From positions 1 to 64,000 of the forward strand of contig CANHQJ010000022.1 of assembly GCA_947462875.1 (NCBI GenBank): 64,000 bases of DNA, in the 5' to 3' direction. Within the stretch, counting starts at the first letter, position 1. The number at the start of each line of letters is the position of its first letter. A program made the position numbers and the translations under genes. The DNA is from Verrucomicrobiia bacterium. Lineage in GTDB: Bacteria > Verrucomicrobiota > Verrucomicrobiia > Verrucomicrobiales > Akkermansiaceae. Shown piece after piece: positions 25,633 to 36,797 of this stretch. A model generated the notes under the pieces. The model was given only the letters and a program-made list of their open reading frames with translations. It was not told the origin of the DNA and did no database searches.

Positions 25633-26058
25633 ATGTCCTTTCCTCTCCGCTCCGCTTCCGCCACCGTCGGCGGGATTGTTGTCTTCGGTCGCATTCTCGA
25701 TAAAATCCGTCTCGATGCCCAGGGCCTCTTGCCTGCTGGATACCACGTCGGCATAATACCCGGAAAAAAAACCTTCGATGACCGCGTCTGCCGATTTCTC
25801 GGCGTGGACTTCGAGGCTCTGCGCGCTCGCACCTTGCAGGGCGGCAGCGACGAGGAAATTCTCGACTGGTGCTTCGCGCATGGACGTCGCCCCGATGACG
25901 AGCAGATCGAGGTCTGGAATGCCTTCATGCAGAAACGCGGCTGGAGCGATGCCGCCACGCCGGGGCTGGCCCAACAAAAGGCCGATGCCGGACTGGCCCA
26001 TCGTGATGACATCCAGACGTTTTTCGCCTTGTTCGATGCCGAGGAAGGCCGCGCCTGA
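25633..26058 (+). CDS. DUF5069 family protein
   Basis: A 141-residue soluble protein matching the DUF5069 pattern: GGIVVFGRILDKIRLDAQG at the N-terminus, a YHVGI strand, FDDRVCRFLGVDFEALRART, then SDEEILDWCFAHGRRPDD. No activity is known for the family. The open frame extends 36 codons further 5', but the ATG at 25633 gives the family start (MSFPLRSASATVGG). It lies six bases before the GreA/B-like gene, so the pair is an operon. It is divergent from the copper ATPase. Confidence 0.8.
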   Translation: MSFPLRSASATVGGIVVFGRILDKIRLDAQGLLPAGYHVGIIPGKKTFDDRVCRFLGVDFEALRARTLQGGSDEEILDWCFAHGRRPDDEQIEVWNAFMQKRGWSDAATPGLAQQKADAGLAHRDDIQTFFALFDAEEGRA

Positions 26059-26064
26059 CCTGCC

Positions 26065-26514
26065 ATGAAAGCGCTTTTGTTAGATGCCATACGTGAAGAG
26101 TTGCGCGCGCAATTGCTCCGTCTCAAACAAGCGGCACAGGAAGCCCACGCCGCCGCCACCGATGCCGGCAGCAAGGCCGAGAGCAAGTATGATACGCGCA
26201 ATCTGGAAGCCTCCTATCTGGCATCCGGCCAGGCCAAGCAGGTCGAGGAACTCGCCGAGGCGCTGCGTTTGTTCGAGGCGTTCGATGCCTCTTTCATCGC
26301 CCAAGTGGACACCATCGTCATGGGCTCGCTGGTCGGGACCAGCGACGGATCCTGGTTTCTGTTAGCCCCCAGCGCCGGCGGTTTGGAGATTTCCTGTGAG
26401 GGTAGGGAAGTGACGGTGCTCACGCCCTCCAGCCCGCTCTATCAAAAACTGTTAGGCGCAAAATGCGGTGATTTCATCGAAGGCGGCAGCCGTTTCATCA
26501 AAACGATCCTCTAG
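26065..26514 (+). CDS. GreA/GreB-like transcription factor
   Basis: A 149-residue protein with an N-terminal charged helical hairpin (residues 1-80, with SKAESKYDTRNLEASYLASG) and a C-terminal GreA/GreB FKBP-like domain. The latter has IVMGSLVGTSDGSWFLLAP, AGGLEISCEGREV and LTPSSPLYQKLLGAKCGD. Gre factors insert a coiled coil into the RNA polymerase secondary channel. The helical region is of Gre type, but the tip acidic pair (DE) that drives RNA cleavage is not obvious, so it may act as a non-cleaving channel factor like Rnk or GfH1. Six bases separate it from the DUF5069 gene. Confidence 0.75.
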   Translation: MKALLLDAIREELRAQLLRLKQAAQEAHAAATDAGSKAESKYDTRNLEASYLASGQAKQVEELAEALRLFEAFDASFIAQVDTIVMGSLVGTSDGSWFLLAPSAGGLEISCEGREVTVLTPSSPLYQKLLGAKCGDFIEGGSRFIKTIL

Positions 26515-26607
26515 TTTTGATTGTGACAAAAGGCGCTGCCCGCAATGAAATCATCTAATACAAAGGAAATTCATCGGTTTTGGCACGCCAGACGCTAACC
26601 GTCCGGT

Positions 26608-27423
26608 ATGAAAAATCAGCTGGGATTTCTGTTAGACATGGATGGTGTGGTGTATCGGGGGAATCAGATGATCCCCGCTGCCGATCGTTTCATCGAGACC
26701 CTGAAGAAGAATGAGGTGCCGTTTTTGTTCCTCACGAACAATTCCCAGCGCGCCCGTCGCGACATCGCGATGAAGCTCCAGCGCATGGGCATCGCGGCGG
26801 AGAGCGACGATGTGTTCACCTGTGCGATGGCGACCGCGCGTTTCCTCGCCCAGCAGCGCAAGCGGGTCACGGCATTTGTGATCGGCGAAAACGGCCTGAC
26901 CTCGGCGCTGCATCACAATGGCATCGCGGTCGTGGATGACGATGCCGACTACGTGGTGATCGGCGAAGGGCGCACGATGAACTTTGAGATGGTGGAAAAA
27001 GCCGTGCGTTTGGTGGAAAAAGGCGCTCGATTGGTGGCGACGAATCTGGATGCGACCTGCCCCACCGATCAAGGCACGCGCCCCGGCTGCGGGGCCATCG
27101 TGGCGATGATCGAAAAGGCCACGGGAGTGCAGGCCTTTTCCGTCGGTAAGCTCAGCGGCGTGATGATGCGCATGGCCCAACGCCAGCTCGGCGTGCGCTC
27201 CGAACATACCGTCATGGTGGGTGACACGATGTACACCGACATTCTCGGCGGCGTAGAAATGGGCTTCATCACCTGTCTCGTGCTCAGCGGGCACACCAAG
27301 ATCGAGGAAGTGAAACGCTACGCCTACCAGCCCGATCACATCATCGAATCCCTCGCCCACATGCCCGATGCCCTCATGGAAAAAGCCGGTATCATCAGCA
27401 AAACAGGCGGCGTGGCAGCCTAG
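26608..27423 (+). CDS. HAD-IIA phosphatase, NagD-like
   Basis: A 271-residue haloacid-dehalogenase phosphatase of class IIA, cytoplasmic. Motif I is LDMDGVVYRG (nucleophile Asp near residue 10), motif II FLTNNSQR, and motif IV VGDTMYTDILGG near residue 208. The cap region includes the family phrase CPTDQGTRPGCGAIVAMIE. NagD-like enzymes dephosphorylate nucleotides, sugar phosphates or 4-nitrophenyl phosphate; the physiological substrate here is unknown. It stands alone between the Gre-like gene and a pseudopilin-like gene. Confidence 0.9.
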   Translation: MKNQLGFLLDMDGVVYRGNQMIPAADRFIETLKKNEVPFLFLTNNSQRARRDIAMKLQRMGIAAESDDVFTCAMATARFLAQQRKRVTAFVIGENGLTSALHHNGIAVVDDDADYVVIGEGRTMNFEMVEKAVRLVEKGARLVATNLDATCPTDQGTRPGCGAIVAMIEKATGVQAFSVGKLSGVMMRMAQRQLGVRSEHTVMVGDTMYTDILGGVEMGFITCLVLSGHTKIEEVKRYAYQPDHIIESLAHMPDALMEKAGIISKTGGVAA

Positions 27424-27504
27424 TGGCTTCCAAAGCATCCTGCCGATTCATACGATCGCATCGCGAGCGATAGACATCCGCTCCTCACCATGCTACCCTG
27501 CAGC

Positions 27505-28266
27505 ATGGCCACTGAGGAGGAACCGCTCTACACCGAAGAGGATGTCATGCGACATGTGGAGGAGCAGGAAAAGTCAGGCAGAGAAGCGCAGCAATGGTTT
27601 GTTTTTAAATGTGTTTTCCTGATGCTAGTGATCACGGGTGTGATAGCGATTGCTTATTCCGTTTATCGCGGCTCTGGTAATACAAAAATACATTACTCCA
27701 CAATGGCCATTTCCAACGCCAGGCAAGTCTACCTCGTTTTGATGGATTTCGAAGCTGATTATGGATATTTTCCCGATGATCATACAGCACTCAAAGATCC
27801 AGCACTCTCAGGGTTCACAGGCAGCTATTCCAACGATTATTTGGGTCAATTGATCGCAGGGGAATACACCCGAAGTGAGGAGATTTTTTACGCGCTGGAC
27901 AACCGTCACCGCGCAAGGAAGCCGGACGATGTGATCGCGCCCGTTTCTCGCATTCTAGAAAAAAACGAATGCGGTTTTTCCTACGTGCTGGTGGAAGAGA
28001 AGGGAAAACGTCGCGGCCTGAACACCAAGGACAACGGCGGCATTCCTATTCTCGTGGCACCGATGGTCAATCAATGGGGGGCTTGCGAGAAAACCAGCTA
28101 TGACAACAAAGCGGTCTATCTCCGGGTCGATGGTTCCGCGCGCAGCGAACGCCTGCGCTCCTCAGACGGCAAAATCAAGCTCGGCGGCGGGATGACTTTA
28201 TTCGACACCGGTCCCAGCACTGTCTGGGGAACGTTAAAGCCGGTGGTGTTATTGCCGGAACGGTGA
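27505..28266 (+). CDS. Membrane-anchored pseudopilin-like protein
   Basis: About 253 residues: a charged cytoplasmic N-terminus (residues 1-35), one membrane helix (VFLMLVITGVIAIAYSVY) and a large exported domain. After the helix the segment MAISNARQVYLVLMDFEADYGYFPDD resembles the post-helix region of type II secretion pseudopilin-like proteins common in Verrucomicrobiota. The prepilin peptidase site (Gly-Phe at the helix start) is not present, so it is not a standard pilin. The ATG at 27490 is an alternative start. No secretion-system genes are nearby. AT content is slightly higher in the first third. Confidence 0.6.
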   Translation: MATEEEPLYTEEDVMRHVEEQEKSGREAQQWFVFKCVFLMLVITGVIAIAYSVYRGSGNTKIHYSTMAISNARQVYLVLMDFEADYGYFPDDHTALKDPALSGFTGSYSNDYLGQLIAGEYTRSEEIFYALDNRHRARKPDDVIAPVSRILEKNECGFSYVLVEEKGKRRGLNTKDNGGIPILVAPMVNQWGACEKTSYDNKAVYLRVDGSARSERLRSSDGKIKLGGGMTLFDTGPSTVWGTLKPVVLLPER

Positions 28267-28394
28267 TCGCCGTGGCAGGAACATTTCATCACCACAATCC
28301 GGGCTAGGGTGTTTCGGGCCTTGGAATCTTAGAATTTTTTCTCCCGCCCCATATTTTCACTTGTCAAGGGAGGGGATTTTCGATTGCATCGCTC

Positions 28395-29849
28395 ATGGCA
28401 GACTTCCCTTTAGCTTTTTCCTTTGACGATGTCCTGCTGGTGCCTGCGCGCAGTGCCATTTTGCCTGCGGATGCGGTTCTTGACACCATGCTGACCAAGG
28501 ACATTTCGCTCCACATTCCCGTGGTTTCCGCGGCGATGGATACGGTGTCCGAATCCGAACTCGCGATCGCTCTGGCGCGTGAGGGTGGCATGGGCGTGAT
28601 CCACCGCGCTTGCACGATCGAGGAGGAAGCGGCGATGGTCTCGCGGGTGAAGCGCTCGGAAAATGCGGTGATTCTCAAGCCATACACGTTTCGCAAGGAG
28701 CAGAGCGTGGATGAGGTGCGATACGTCATGGAAACGCAAGGGTTCTCCGGGTTTCCCGTGGTCGATGCCGATGGGCATCTCGAGGGCATGGTCACGGGAC
28801 GCGATGTGCGCTACATCGAACGCACGGATGTCCTGGTCGCCGATGTGATGACGCCGCGCGATCGCCTGATCACCGCCGCGCCAACGACCGAGCTCGAGGA
28901 AGCGCGTCGCATTCTTTACAAAAATCGCATCGAGAAACTGCCGCTCGTCGATAGCGCGAATCGCCTCGTCGGTCTCATCACCGGCTCCGATATCGAGAAG
29001 CGCATCACCTTTACCAACGCCGCCAAGGACCCGAATGGCCAGCTCCGCTGCGGTGCGGCGGTCGGCGTGGGGCCGGAATTCATCGAGCGGGCGCAAGCCG
29101 TGATCGAAGCGGGCGCGGATGCCTTGTTCATCGATGCAGCCACCGGCCACACCACGCGGGTGATGGAAGTGATCGCGAAGCTGCGTGAACTTTCCGATCG
29201 GCCGGTGATTGCTGGAAATGTGGTGACGGAGGCGGGCGCACGCGATCTGGTCGCTGCCGGTGCCTCGGCGATCAAAGTCGGCGTCGGTCCCGGATCGATC
29301 TGCACCACGCGCGTGATTTCCGGCGTGGGCATGCCGCAGTTCACCGCGATTCGCAATGTGGCCGATTACTGCCACGAACACGGCGTGAAAGTCATCGCCG
29401 ATGGCGGCATTCGTTACTCGGGCGATATCGTCAAAGCTCTTGCCGCTGGTGCCGACCTCGTCATGCTCGGCTCTCTGCTCGCTGGCACGCGCGAGAGTCC
29501 GGGGCAGACGGTGCATTCGCAAGGCCGTCGTTTCAAAACCTATCGCGGCATGGGTTCGCTCGGCGCGATGCGCAAAGGCTCGGGCGACCGCTACGGCCAA
29601 AACAGCTCCGGAAAACTGGTGGCCGAGGGCGTGGAAGCCCGCGTTCCTTACAAAGGCCCGCTGTCCGATGTCGTCTTCCAACTGATGGGCGGCCTGCGCT
29701 CCGGCATGGGATATGTCGGTGCCGCGAATCTGGCGGAGTTGCAGCGCGATGCGCAGTTTGTTCGCATCACCACCGGCGGTTTGCGCGAGAGCCACGTGCA
29801 CGATGTCGTGCTCACGGAAGAGCCGACGAATTATCAACCGATGAGTTGA
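28395..29849 (+). CDS. guaB: IMP dehydrogenase
   Basis: Oxidises IMP to XMP with NAD in guanine nucleotide synthesis. A 484-residue TIM barrel with two CBS domains inserted at about residues 95-210. The active-site loop [17 protein letters not shown] carries the catalytic Cys near residue 303. Also seen are [12 protein letters not shown] and the mobile flap region [10 protein letters not shown]. It starts 26 bases before guaA, the next pathway step, forming the guaBA pair. A 128-base upstream gap has no clear riboswitch. Confidence 0.97.
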   Translation: MADFPLAFSFDDVLLVPARSAILPADAVLDTMLTKDISLHIPVVSAAMDTVSESELAIALAREGGMGVIHRACTIEEEAAMVSRVKRSENAVILKPYTFRKEQSVDEVRYVMETQGFSGFPVVDADGHLEGMVTGRDVRYIERTDVLVADVMTPRDRLITAAPTTELEEARRILYKNRIEKLPLVDSANRLVGLITGSDIEKRITFTNAAKDPNGQLRCGAAVGVGPEFIERAQAVIEAGADALFIDAATGHTTRVMEVIAKLRELSDRPVIAGNVVTEAGARDLVAAGASAIKVGVGPGSICTTRVISGVGMPQFTAIRNVADYCHEHGVKVIADGGIRYSGDIVKALAAGADLVMLGSLLAGTRESPGQTVHSQGRRFKTYRGMGSLGAMRKGSGDRYGQNSSGKLVAEGVEARVPYKGPLSDVVFQLMGGLRSGMGYVGAANLAELQRDAQFVRITTGGLRESHVHDVVLTEEPTNYQPMS

Positions 29850-29874
29850 TCACGGAATTTTTGTTAGAGAAAAT

Positions 29875-31398
29875 ATGAAAGAGTTTCACCACGTAGCGGT
29901 TTTGGATTTTGGTTCGCAGTACACGCAATTGATTGTGCGGAAAGTGCGGGAGTTAGGCTATTACGCGAAATTGTATGCGCCCGAGGACATCGAGGAAATC
30001 GGCCATCCTGGCGCGATCATTCTCTCCGGCGGTCCGCGCAGCACCAGCGAGCCCGATGCGCCTGATATTGATTTTGAAAAACTCCAATCCTTCTGCTGCC
30101 CGGTGCTCGGCGTCTGTTACGGCATGCAGTTGCTCAATATCAAATTCGGCGGCACCGTGCATGCGAGCAATCGCCGCGAATACGGTCCGGCGGCGCTGAC
30201 GCCACAGGTGCGCGAGGGCTTGTATGAAGGGCTCTCGGCTTCGTCACAGGTGTGGATGAGCCACTCGGATACCGTCGATGTATTGCCCGCTGGCACGAAA
30301 GTCCTGGCCGTCAATCAACACGGCACGCCCGTTTCCTTACAATGGTGCGAGGGTTTTTACGGCATCCAGTTTCACCCGGAAGTCACGCACAGCCACGAAG
30401 GCCTGCGCATCTTGCACAACTTCCTGCTCACGGCAAAAGAACTGCAACCCTTCCACATCGAGGATTTCAAACGCGAGATGATCGAGGGCATTCGCAAGAC
30501 CGTCGGCGACCGACAAGTCGTCTGCGGTGTTTCCGGCGGCGTCGATAGCACGGTGCTCGCGGTGCTGCTCAAGGAAGCGGGTGTGAAAGTACGTGCCATC
30601 TTTGTCGATCACGGCCTGATGCGTCTCAACGAAGGCGACGAAGTGCGCAATAACTTCCACCGCATGGGCGTGGAGATCGAGACCGTCGATTGCGCGGAGC
30701 TTTTCCTCAGCAAACTCGCCGGTGTCGATGACCCCGAAGCGAAACGCAAGATCATCGGCAATCTCTTCATCGATGTGTTCTGGGACACCGTCGGCAACGC
30801 GGAAATGCTCGCCCAGGGCACACTCTATCCGGATGTGATCGAGAGCGCCTCGAATGCCAAATCGAAGGCCTCGAAAATCAAAACGCACCACAACCGCGTC
30901 GATCGCATTCTCGAATTGCAAGCGCAAGGAAAAGTGTTAGAGCCATTGGCTGAGCTGTTCAAAGACGAAGTGCGTGAACTCGGGAAATCGTTAGGCATCG
31001 CCGAGGACATCCTGCAACGCCATCCTTTCCCCGGTCCAGGCCTTGCTGTCCGCTGCCCAGGTGAAGTCACTCCCGAGCGCCTGCGCATCATCCGCGAGTG
31101 CGATGCCATTTTCATCAATCAGCTCAAGGAAGACGGCTGGTATGACCGCGTCTGGCAAGCCTACGCCGGTCTGATCCCCGTGAAAACCGTGGGCGTAAAA
31201 GGGGACGAACGTTCCTACGAATGGGCCACCAATCTGCGCGCCGTGATCAGCGAAGACGCCATGACCGCCGACTGGGTCGATCTGCCCTACAGCCTCCTGC
31301 GCAAAGCGAGTCACCGGATTTTGAACGAAGTCAAAGGCATCAACCGCGTGCTTTACGATATTTCCACCAAACCGCCGGCGAGCATTGAGTGGGAGTGA
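29875..31398 (+). CDS. guaA: GMP synthase (glutamine-hydrolysing)
   Basis: Converts XMP to GMP. A 507-residue protein with an N-terminal class I glutamine amidotransferase (GVCYGMQ, catalytic Cys near residue 81; FHPEVTHS for the His/Glu), an ATP-pyrophosphatase domain with P-loop SGGVDST near residue 220, and the C-terminal dimerisation domain ending KPPASIEWE, which is characteristic of GuaA. It is the second gene of guaBA. The 3' end lies 20 bases before a hairpin-rich repeat that separates it from the convergent methyltransferase gene. Confidence 0.98.
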   Translation: MKEFHHVAVLDFGSQYTQLIVRKVRELGYYAKLYAPEDIEEIGHPGAIILSGGPRSTSEPDAPDIDFEKLQSFCCPVLGVCYGMQLLNIKFGGTVHASNRREYGPAALTPQVREGLYEGLSASSQVWMSHSDTVDVLPAGTKVLAVNQHGTPVSLQWCEGFYGIQFHPEVTHSHEGLRILHNFLLTAKELQPFHIEDFKREMIEGIRKTVGDRQVVCGVSGGVDSTVLAVLLKEAGVKVRAIFVDHGLMRLNEGDEVRNNFHRMGVEIETVDCAELFLSKLAGVDDPEAKRKIIGNLFIDVFWDTVGNAEMLAQGTLYPDVIESASNAKSKASKIKTHHNRVDRILELQAQGKVLEPLAELFKDEVRELGKSLGIAEDILQRHPFPGPGLAVRCPGEVTPERLRIIRECDAIFINQLKEDGWYDRVWQAYAGLIPVKTVGVKGDERSYEWATNLRAVISEDAMTADWVDLPYSLLRKASHRILNEVKGINRVLYDISTKPPASIEWE

Positions 31399-31418
31399 TA
31401 CTGAGCAGTGAGTTATCG

Positions 31419-31502
31419 CGTCCCAACTGGACGACTCATAGCAGCCCATGGTGAAGCCATGGGCTGGGTGACTCCTTACGTAACCGCGTCCTAAAGGGAC
31501 GC
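31419..31502. repeat. Three tandem short hairpins, mosaic repeat
   Basis: CGTCC-caact-GGACG (31419-31433), CAGCCCATGG-tgaag-CCATGGGCTG (31442-31466) and GCGTCC-taaag-GGACGC (31486-31502) follow each other in the gap between two convergent genes. The wording (gtcctaaagggacg, ccatgggctgg) is like dispersed intergenic repeats in this phylum and like the chain near 15.8-15.9 kb in design. It may also slow or end transcription from both sides. Confidence 0.65.
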
Positions 31503-31520
31503 TACCTAAAGCGATTTGTT

Positions 31521-32411
31521 TCAACACTCGACCCACACCGATTTCAAATAGGGAGTATCCGTGAAATCGGGGGGCATGGGGGTGTGGGTGAACTGGCTTC
31601 TGCGGGGTAAGGCGGCGCGGAGTTGGCGTTCGAAGTCCTTGGGGTGGAGTTTGTGGCAGTTGGTGGAGCAGAGGATCCAGCCGCCGGGGTGGAGGCAGCG
31701 GTGGGCGAGATTCGCGAGCGCGCCGTAGTCGTTTTCGACGCGGAAGACGGTGCCTTTTTCATCGCGGGAAAAAGTTGGTGGATCGAGGATGATGCCGTGG
31801 AATTTGCGGCCTTGTTTTTCGAAGCGCCGCAGCCAGTGAAAGGTATCGCCTTTGCAGAAGTGATGCTCTAACGGGTCAAGCTGGTTGTGGGAAAAATTCC
31901 GTTTCGCCCAGTCGAGGTACGGTTGTGAGAGATCGAGCGTGGTGGTCTGCGCGCCGCCGAGAGCGCCAAAAACGGAAAATACGCCGGTGTAGGCGAAGGT
32001 GTTGAGCACGGTATCTCCCTTTTGCACACGGGAGCGCACGCGTTGGCGGTTATCGCGCTGGTCGAGGAAGATGCCTTGGGAATAGCCGCTGTGAAAGGAG
32101 ATCTCGAAGTTGACACCGTTCTCGCGGGCGAGGAAGGGAGCGTCGACGCGCGGGCCGTGGAAATGCGTGGGCGATTCCTTTTGCTGCTGGCTGAGGCATT
32201 TGTGATAGATGCTGCGCGGTTGCTGGCGCAGCCAATCCGCCACAACGGCGGGCACGCTGGCGCCGGTGGTCGAGACCAGCCAGTGACTGGCGAACGTTTC
32301 CAAATAGACGCCGGGCAATCCATCGCCTGCACCGTCGATGAGCCGCACGGCATCGGTATCGGCATGCAAGAGTGAACTTCGTGCCGCAAGGGCTTGGGAA
32401 AAGAGAGACAT
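31521..32411 (-). CDS. Class I SAM-dependent methyltransferase, RlmI/RlmK-like
   Basis: A 296-residue methyltransferase of the family of 23S rRNA m5C1962 enzymes. The N-terminal part is a short OB/EEHEE-like subdomain (DAVRLIDGAGDGLPGVYLETF). The Rossmann core has the SAM site NTFAYTGVFSVFGALGG and the catalytic-loop motif ILDPPTFSR near residue 205, plus STNCHKL near the end. The usual N-terminal PUA domain of RlmI is missing, so the exact RNA target is uncertain. It is convergent with guaA and upstream in its own strand lies the DUF2236 gene. Confidence 0.82.
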   Translation of the reverse strand: MSLFSQALAARSSLLHADTDAVRLIDGAGDGLPGVYLETFASHWLVSTTGASVPAVVADWLRQQPRSIYHKCLSQQQKESPTHFHGPRVDAPFLARENGVNFEISFHSGYSQGIFLDQRDNRQRVRSRVQKGDTVLNTFAYTGVFSVFGALGGAQTTTLDLSQPYLDWAKRNFSHNQLDPLEHHFCKGDTFHWLRRFEKQGRKFHGIILDPPTFSRDEKGTVFRVENDYGALANLAHRCLHPGGWILCSTNCHKLHPKDFERQLRAALPRRSQFTHTPMPPDFTDTPYLKSVWVEC

Positions 32412-32481
32412 GAGGTGGCGCGGTGGGCGATGCTAGCAGCGTGAGGTCTTTTTGACAATGCCACGATTGCCTGCTGCGCGA

Positions 32482-33375
32482 TCATGCCTTGCAGCGAGCG
32501 AGCCGGGCTAACGCGGCATCCTGGATCGGGTTTTCGGGGCCGATGGCGATGCGCAGGAATTTCAGAATCAAAACGGTGATGGGAACGATCAGCCACGCAG
32601 GTAGCACGCGCATGCCTATCATCTTTTGGTAGCGATCGGGAAGGGTCAGGTAGGCGGATTGGTAGAGGAGGCGATAGAAAATCCCGGCGACCCACGGCAG
32701 CGGTGGCTTGCGCAGCCAGAGCAGCACTTCCTGGGTTTCCGCGGATACGGTCAACTCGCGATCGAAGGTTTCGATGGTGGCCAGCATTTCGCTCTCGCTG
32801 AGAGGAGCCGTCGATAGCCCGAGCGGCTGCACGGATTTCGCCCACAGGCGGATGTAGGCATCGGCTCCGCCGGGGATGGGCGTATGCGAGTAGGTTTGAT
32901 GGCAGCGCAAAAAGGACTCCATGAACGCGATGTGGACCCAGAGCAGCAAGTGCGGGTCGGACGCATCGTATTCGCGCGTTTCGCCCTGGGCATCGCGATA
33001 CTGGCCACGCACTTTGCCGTGCATGCCGCGCACGCGAGCGGCCTCGCGCTCCAGCGATTCCTGGGCGGCGAAGGTGGTGACAGTCAGCCACTGAATGGTG
33101 CCCGCCAGGCGGCCCAACGGGTCGTTTTTGTAGCGGGAATGATTGCGCACGCCCGCCAGGCTGCCGGGATGCAGGGCTTGCAGGAGCAGCGCGCGGATGC
33201 CGCCTACGAGAGTGGCCATGTCACTGTGCACGATCCACGGCGCTTCCTCCGGCGAGAAAAATCCCGGGCCTTCTCCCGCGGCGACGGCGCCCAGCCAAGG
33301 CGGATCGCCACTGGGGTCGCCGCAGAGTAGCGCGCGGAAACGTTTGCCGATGATGTCCTGAATGTGGCGGATCAT
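32482..33375 (-). CDS. DUF2236 (MpaB-like oxygenase family) protein
   Basis: A 297-residue mainly helical protein of the DUF2236 family, which includes fungal MpaB-type and rubber-cleaving haem oxygenases. Typical features are WIVHSDMATLVGGIRALLLQALHPGSLAGV near the N-terminus (only in outline; about residues 45-80), a DPHLLLWVHIAFMESFL region with a conserved His, and a late hydrophobic helix (LPAWLIVPITVLILKFL). The haem-ligand His cannot be fixed by eye. It follows the DUF2237 gene by 15 bases and is co-directional, so the two are probably one operon. Confidence 0.8.
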   Translation of the reverse strand: MIRHIQDIIGKRFRALLCGDPSGDPPWLGAVAAGEGPGFFSPEEAPWIVHSDMATLVGGIRALLLQALHPGSLAGVRNHSRYKNDPLGRLAGTIQWLTVTTFAAQESLEREAARVRGMHGKVRGQYRDAQGETREYDASDPHLLLWVHIAFMESFLRCHQTYSHTPIPGGADAYIRLWAKSVQPLGLSTAPLSESEMLATIETFDRELTVSAETQEVLLWLRKPPLPWVAGIFYRLLYQSAYLTLPDRYQKMIGMRVLPAWLIVPITVLILKFLRIAIGPENPIQDAALARLARCKA

Positions 33376-33390
33376 GGGGTGGGGGAGATG

Positions 33391-33753
33391 TTAGAGGCTG
33401 GCGGCATGGGATTGCCAGATTTCCAAATCCGCAAATTCCGTGACCGACGCATGCGTGGCCTCCAGCACCACGGGCGGCGCAAAGCCCGCATCGTGCGCTT
33501 CCAGCCATCGGCCCAGGCACAGACACCAGCGGTCGCCGGCCTTCAAGCCGGGAAAATCAAACTCAGGTCGCGGAGTGATGAGGTCATTGCCCATCGATCG
33601 ACTGTATATGAGAAAATCATCCGTCATCACGGCGCAGACCGTATGCATGCCGCGGTCCTGCTGCGTGGTGTTGCAGCAGCCATCGCGGAAAAAGCCGGTC
33701 ATCGGATCGGTGGAGCAGGCTTGGAGAGCGGTGCCCAGAACGTTTTTTGCCAT
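33391..33753 (-). CDS. DUF2237 family protein
   Basis: A 120-residue soluble protein with all hallmarks of DUF2237: NVLGTALQACS at the start, TGFFRDGCCNTTQQDRG, HTVCAVMTDDFL, GNDLITPRPEFDFPGL and GDRWCLCLGRWLEA. The four to five conserved Cys suggest a metal or disulfide role, but the family has no known activity. I use the MAKNVLG ATG at 33753; the longer frame adds 11 residues. It lies directly before the DUF2236 gene and divergent from the Fur-type gene. Confidence 0.85.
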   Translation of the reverse strand: MAKNVLGTALQACSTDPMTGFFRDGCCNTTQQDRGMHTVCAVMTDDFLIYSRSMGNDLITPRPEFDFPGLKAGDRWCLCLGRWLEAHDAGFAPPVVLEATHASVTEFADLEIWQSHAASL

Positions 33754-33816
33754 GCCGCAGTAAAGCGCTGATTTCGCCACGCGCAATGTTTCGTTTCTTT
33801 TGTTCGAGGAGAATTT

Positions 33817-33836
33817 TATTTTATGGAGTAAAAATA
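33817..33836. promoter_or_regulatory. AT-rich dyad, candidate Fur/PerR box
   Basis: TATTTTA (33817-33823) and TAAAAATA (33829-33836) form a near-perfect dyad around TGGAG, followed directly by a -35-like TTGACT (33837-33842). It lies just upstream of the Fur-type repressor gene and its katG partner, where an autoregulatory operator is expected. It does not match the Bacillus PerR box literally. Confidence 0.45.
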
Positions 33837-33870
33837 TTGACTTAGTCCATTTTTGACTGATCCTAGCTCC

Positions 33871-34287
33871 GTGACTGATCCTGGCAGCTTACTCCGTGAT
33901 CACGGTTTATCCGTAACGGCGCAGCGCATCGCTGTGCTGCGCGCCGTAGCCGCGTGTCCTCATGGCACGGCGGATGACATCGCGGAATCGGTGAAATCAG
34001 AGATCGGTTCCATCTCCAAACAAGCCGTTTACAACGCTCTCGGCACTCTGGTGGAAAAGGGGGTCCTACGCCGCATTCAGCCGGCTGGCTCTCCCGCGTT
34101 GTTCGAGAATCGCATCGGTGACAATCATCATCATCTGATCTGCAGAGCGTGCGGGAAAACGGTCGATATCGACTGCGCCGTCGGCAAGACGCCTTGCCTC
34201 CACGCGTCGCATCACCACGGTTTCCACATCGAGGAAGCGGAAGTCATTTACTGGGGCACCTGCCCGGAGTGCCGCACGCAAGCCTAA
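33871..34287 (+). CDS. Fur-family repressor, PerR-like
   Basis: A zinc/iron-dependent repressor of about 138 residues. The winged helix is in residues 1-80 ([40 protein letters not shown]), then a dimerisation domain with metal sites ([12 protein letters not shown] and a final CPEC pair). Two CxxC motifs give the structural zinc site. The start is uncertain: GTG at 33871 or TTG at 33853; neither has a clear ribosome site. It is followed after 42 bases by a catalase-peroxidase gene, the classic arrangement for peroxide-sensing PerR/FurA repressors, so it most likely controls katG and itself. Confidence 0.88.
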   Translation: MTDPGSLLRDHGLSVTAQRIAVLRAVAACPHGTADDIAESVKSEIGSISKQAVYNALGTLVEKGVLRRIQPAGSPALFENRIGDNHHHLICRACGKTVDIDCAVGKTPCLHASHHHGFHIEEAEVIYWGTCPECRTQA

Positions 34288-36666
<2,379 letters not shown>

Positions 36667-36690
36667 TCGCATGGCTTCCTGCCTTTGCCA

Positions 36691-36726
36691 AACCTGCCCG
36701 GAGTCACGCTTCGGGCAGGTTTTTTG
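36691..36726 (+). terminator. Intrinsic terminator after katG
   Basis: AACCTGCCCG (36691-36700) pairs with CGGGCAGGTT (36712-36721) around an 11-base loop and is followed by a short T-run. It lies 25 bases after the katG stop. Confidence 0.85.
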
Positions 36727-36797
36727 TGCCACGTGATCTTGCCTCTTCGGAAATTTGCTCATTGTCGGACCAGACGGTTTTGTGCTATACCGCAGGC

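Noticed and set aside
25539-26201. 220-codon minus-strand frame opposite the DUF5069 gene
   Set aside because: Ser/Arg-rich shadow; the plus strand matches DUF5069 and the GreA/B-like protein.
28267-28394. Purine-type riboswitch ahead of guaB
   Set aside because: The 128-base leader shows no three-way-junction arms or conserved purine-aptamer loops that I can recognise.
28410-29837. 475-codon minus-strand frame opposite guaB
   Set aside because: His/Arg/Ala-rich shadow typical of GC-rich genes; guaB is unmistakable.
31419-31502. CRISPR-like repetition
   Set aside because: The elements are different hairpins with no constant repeat length or spacers.
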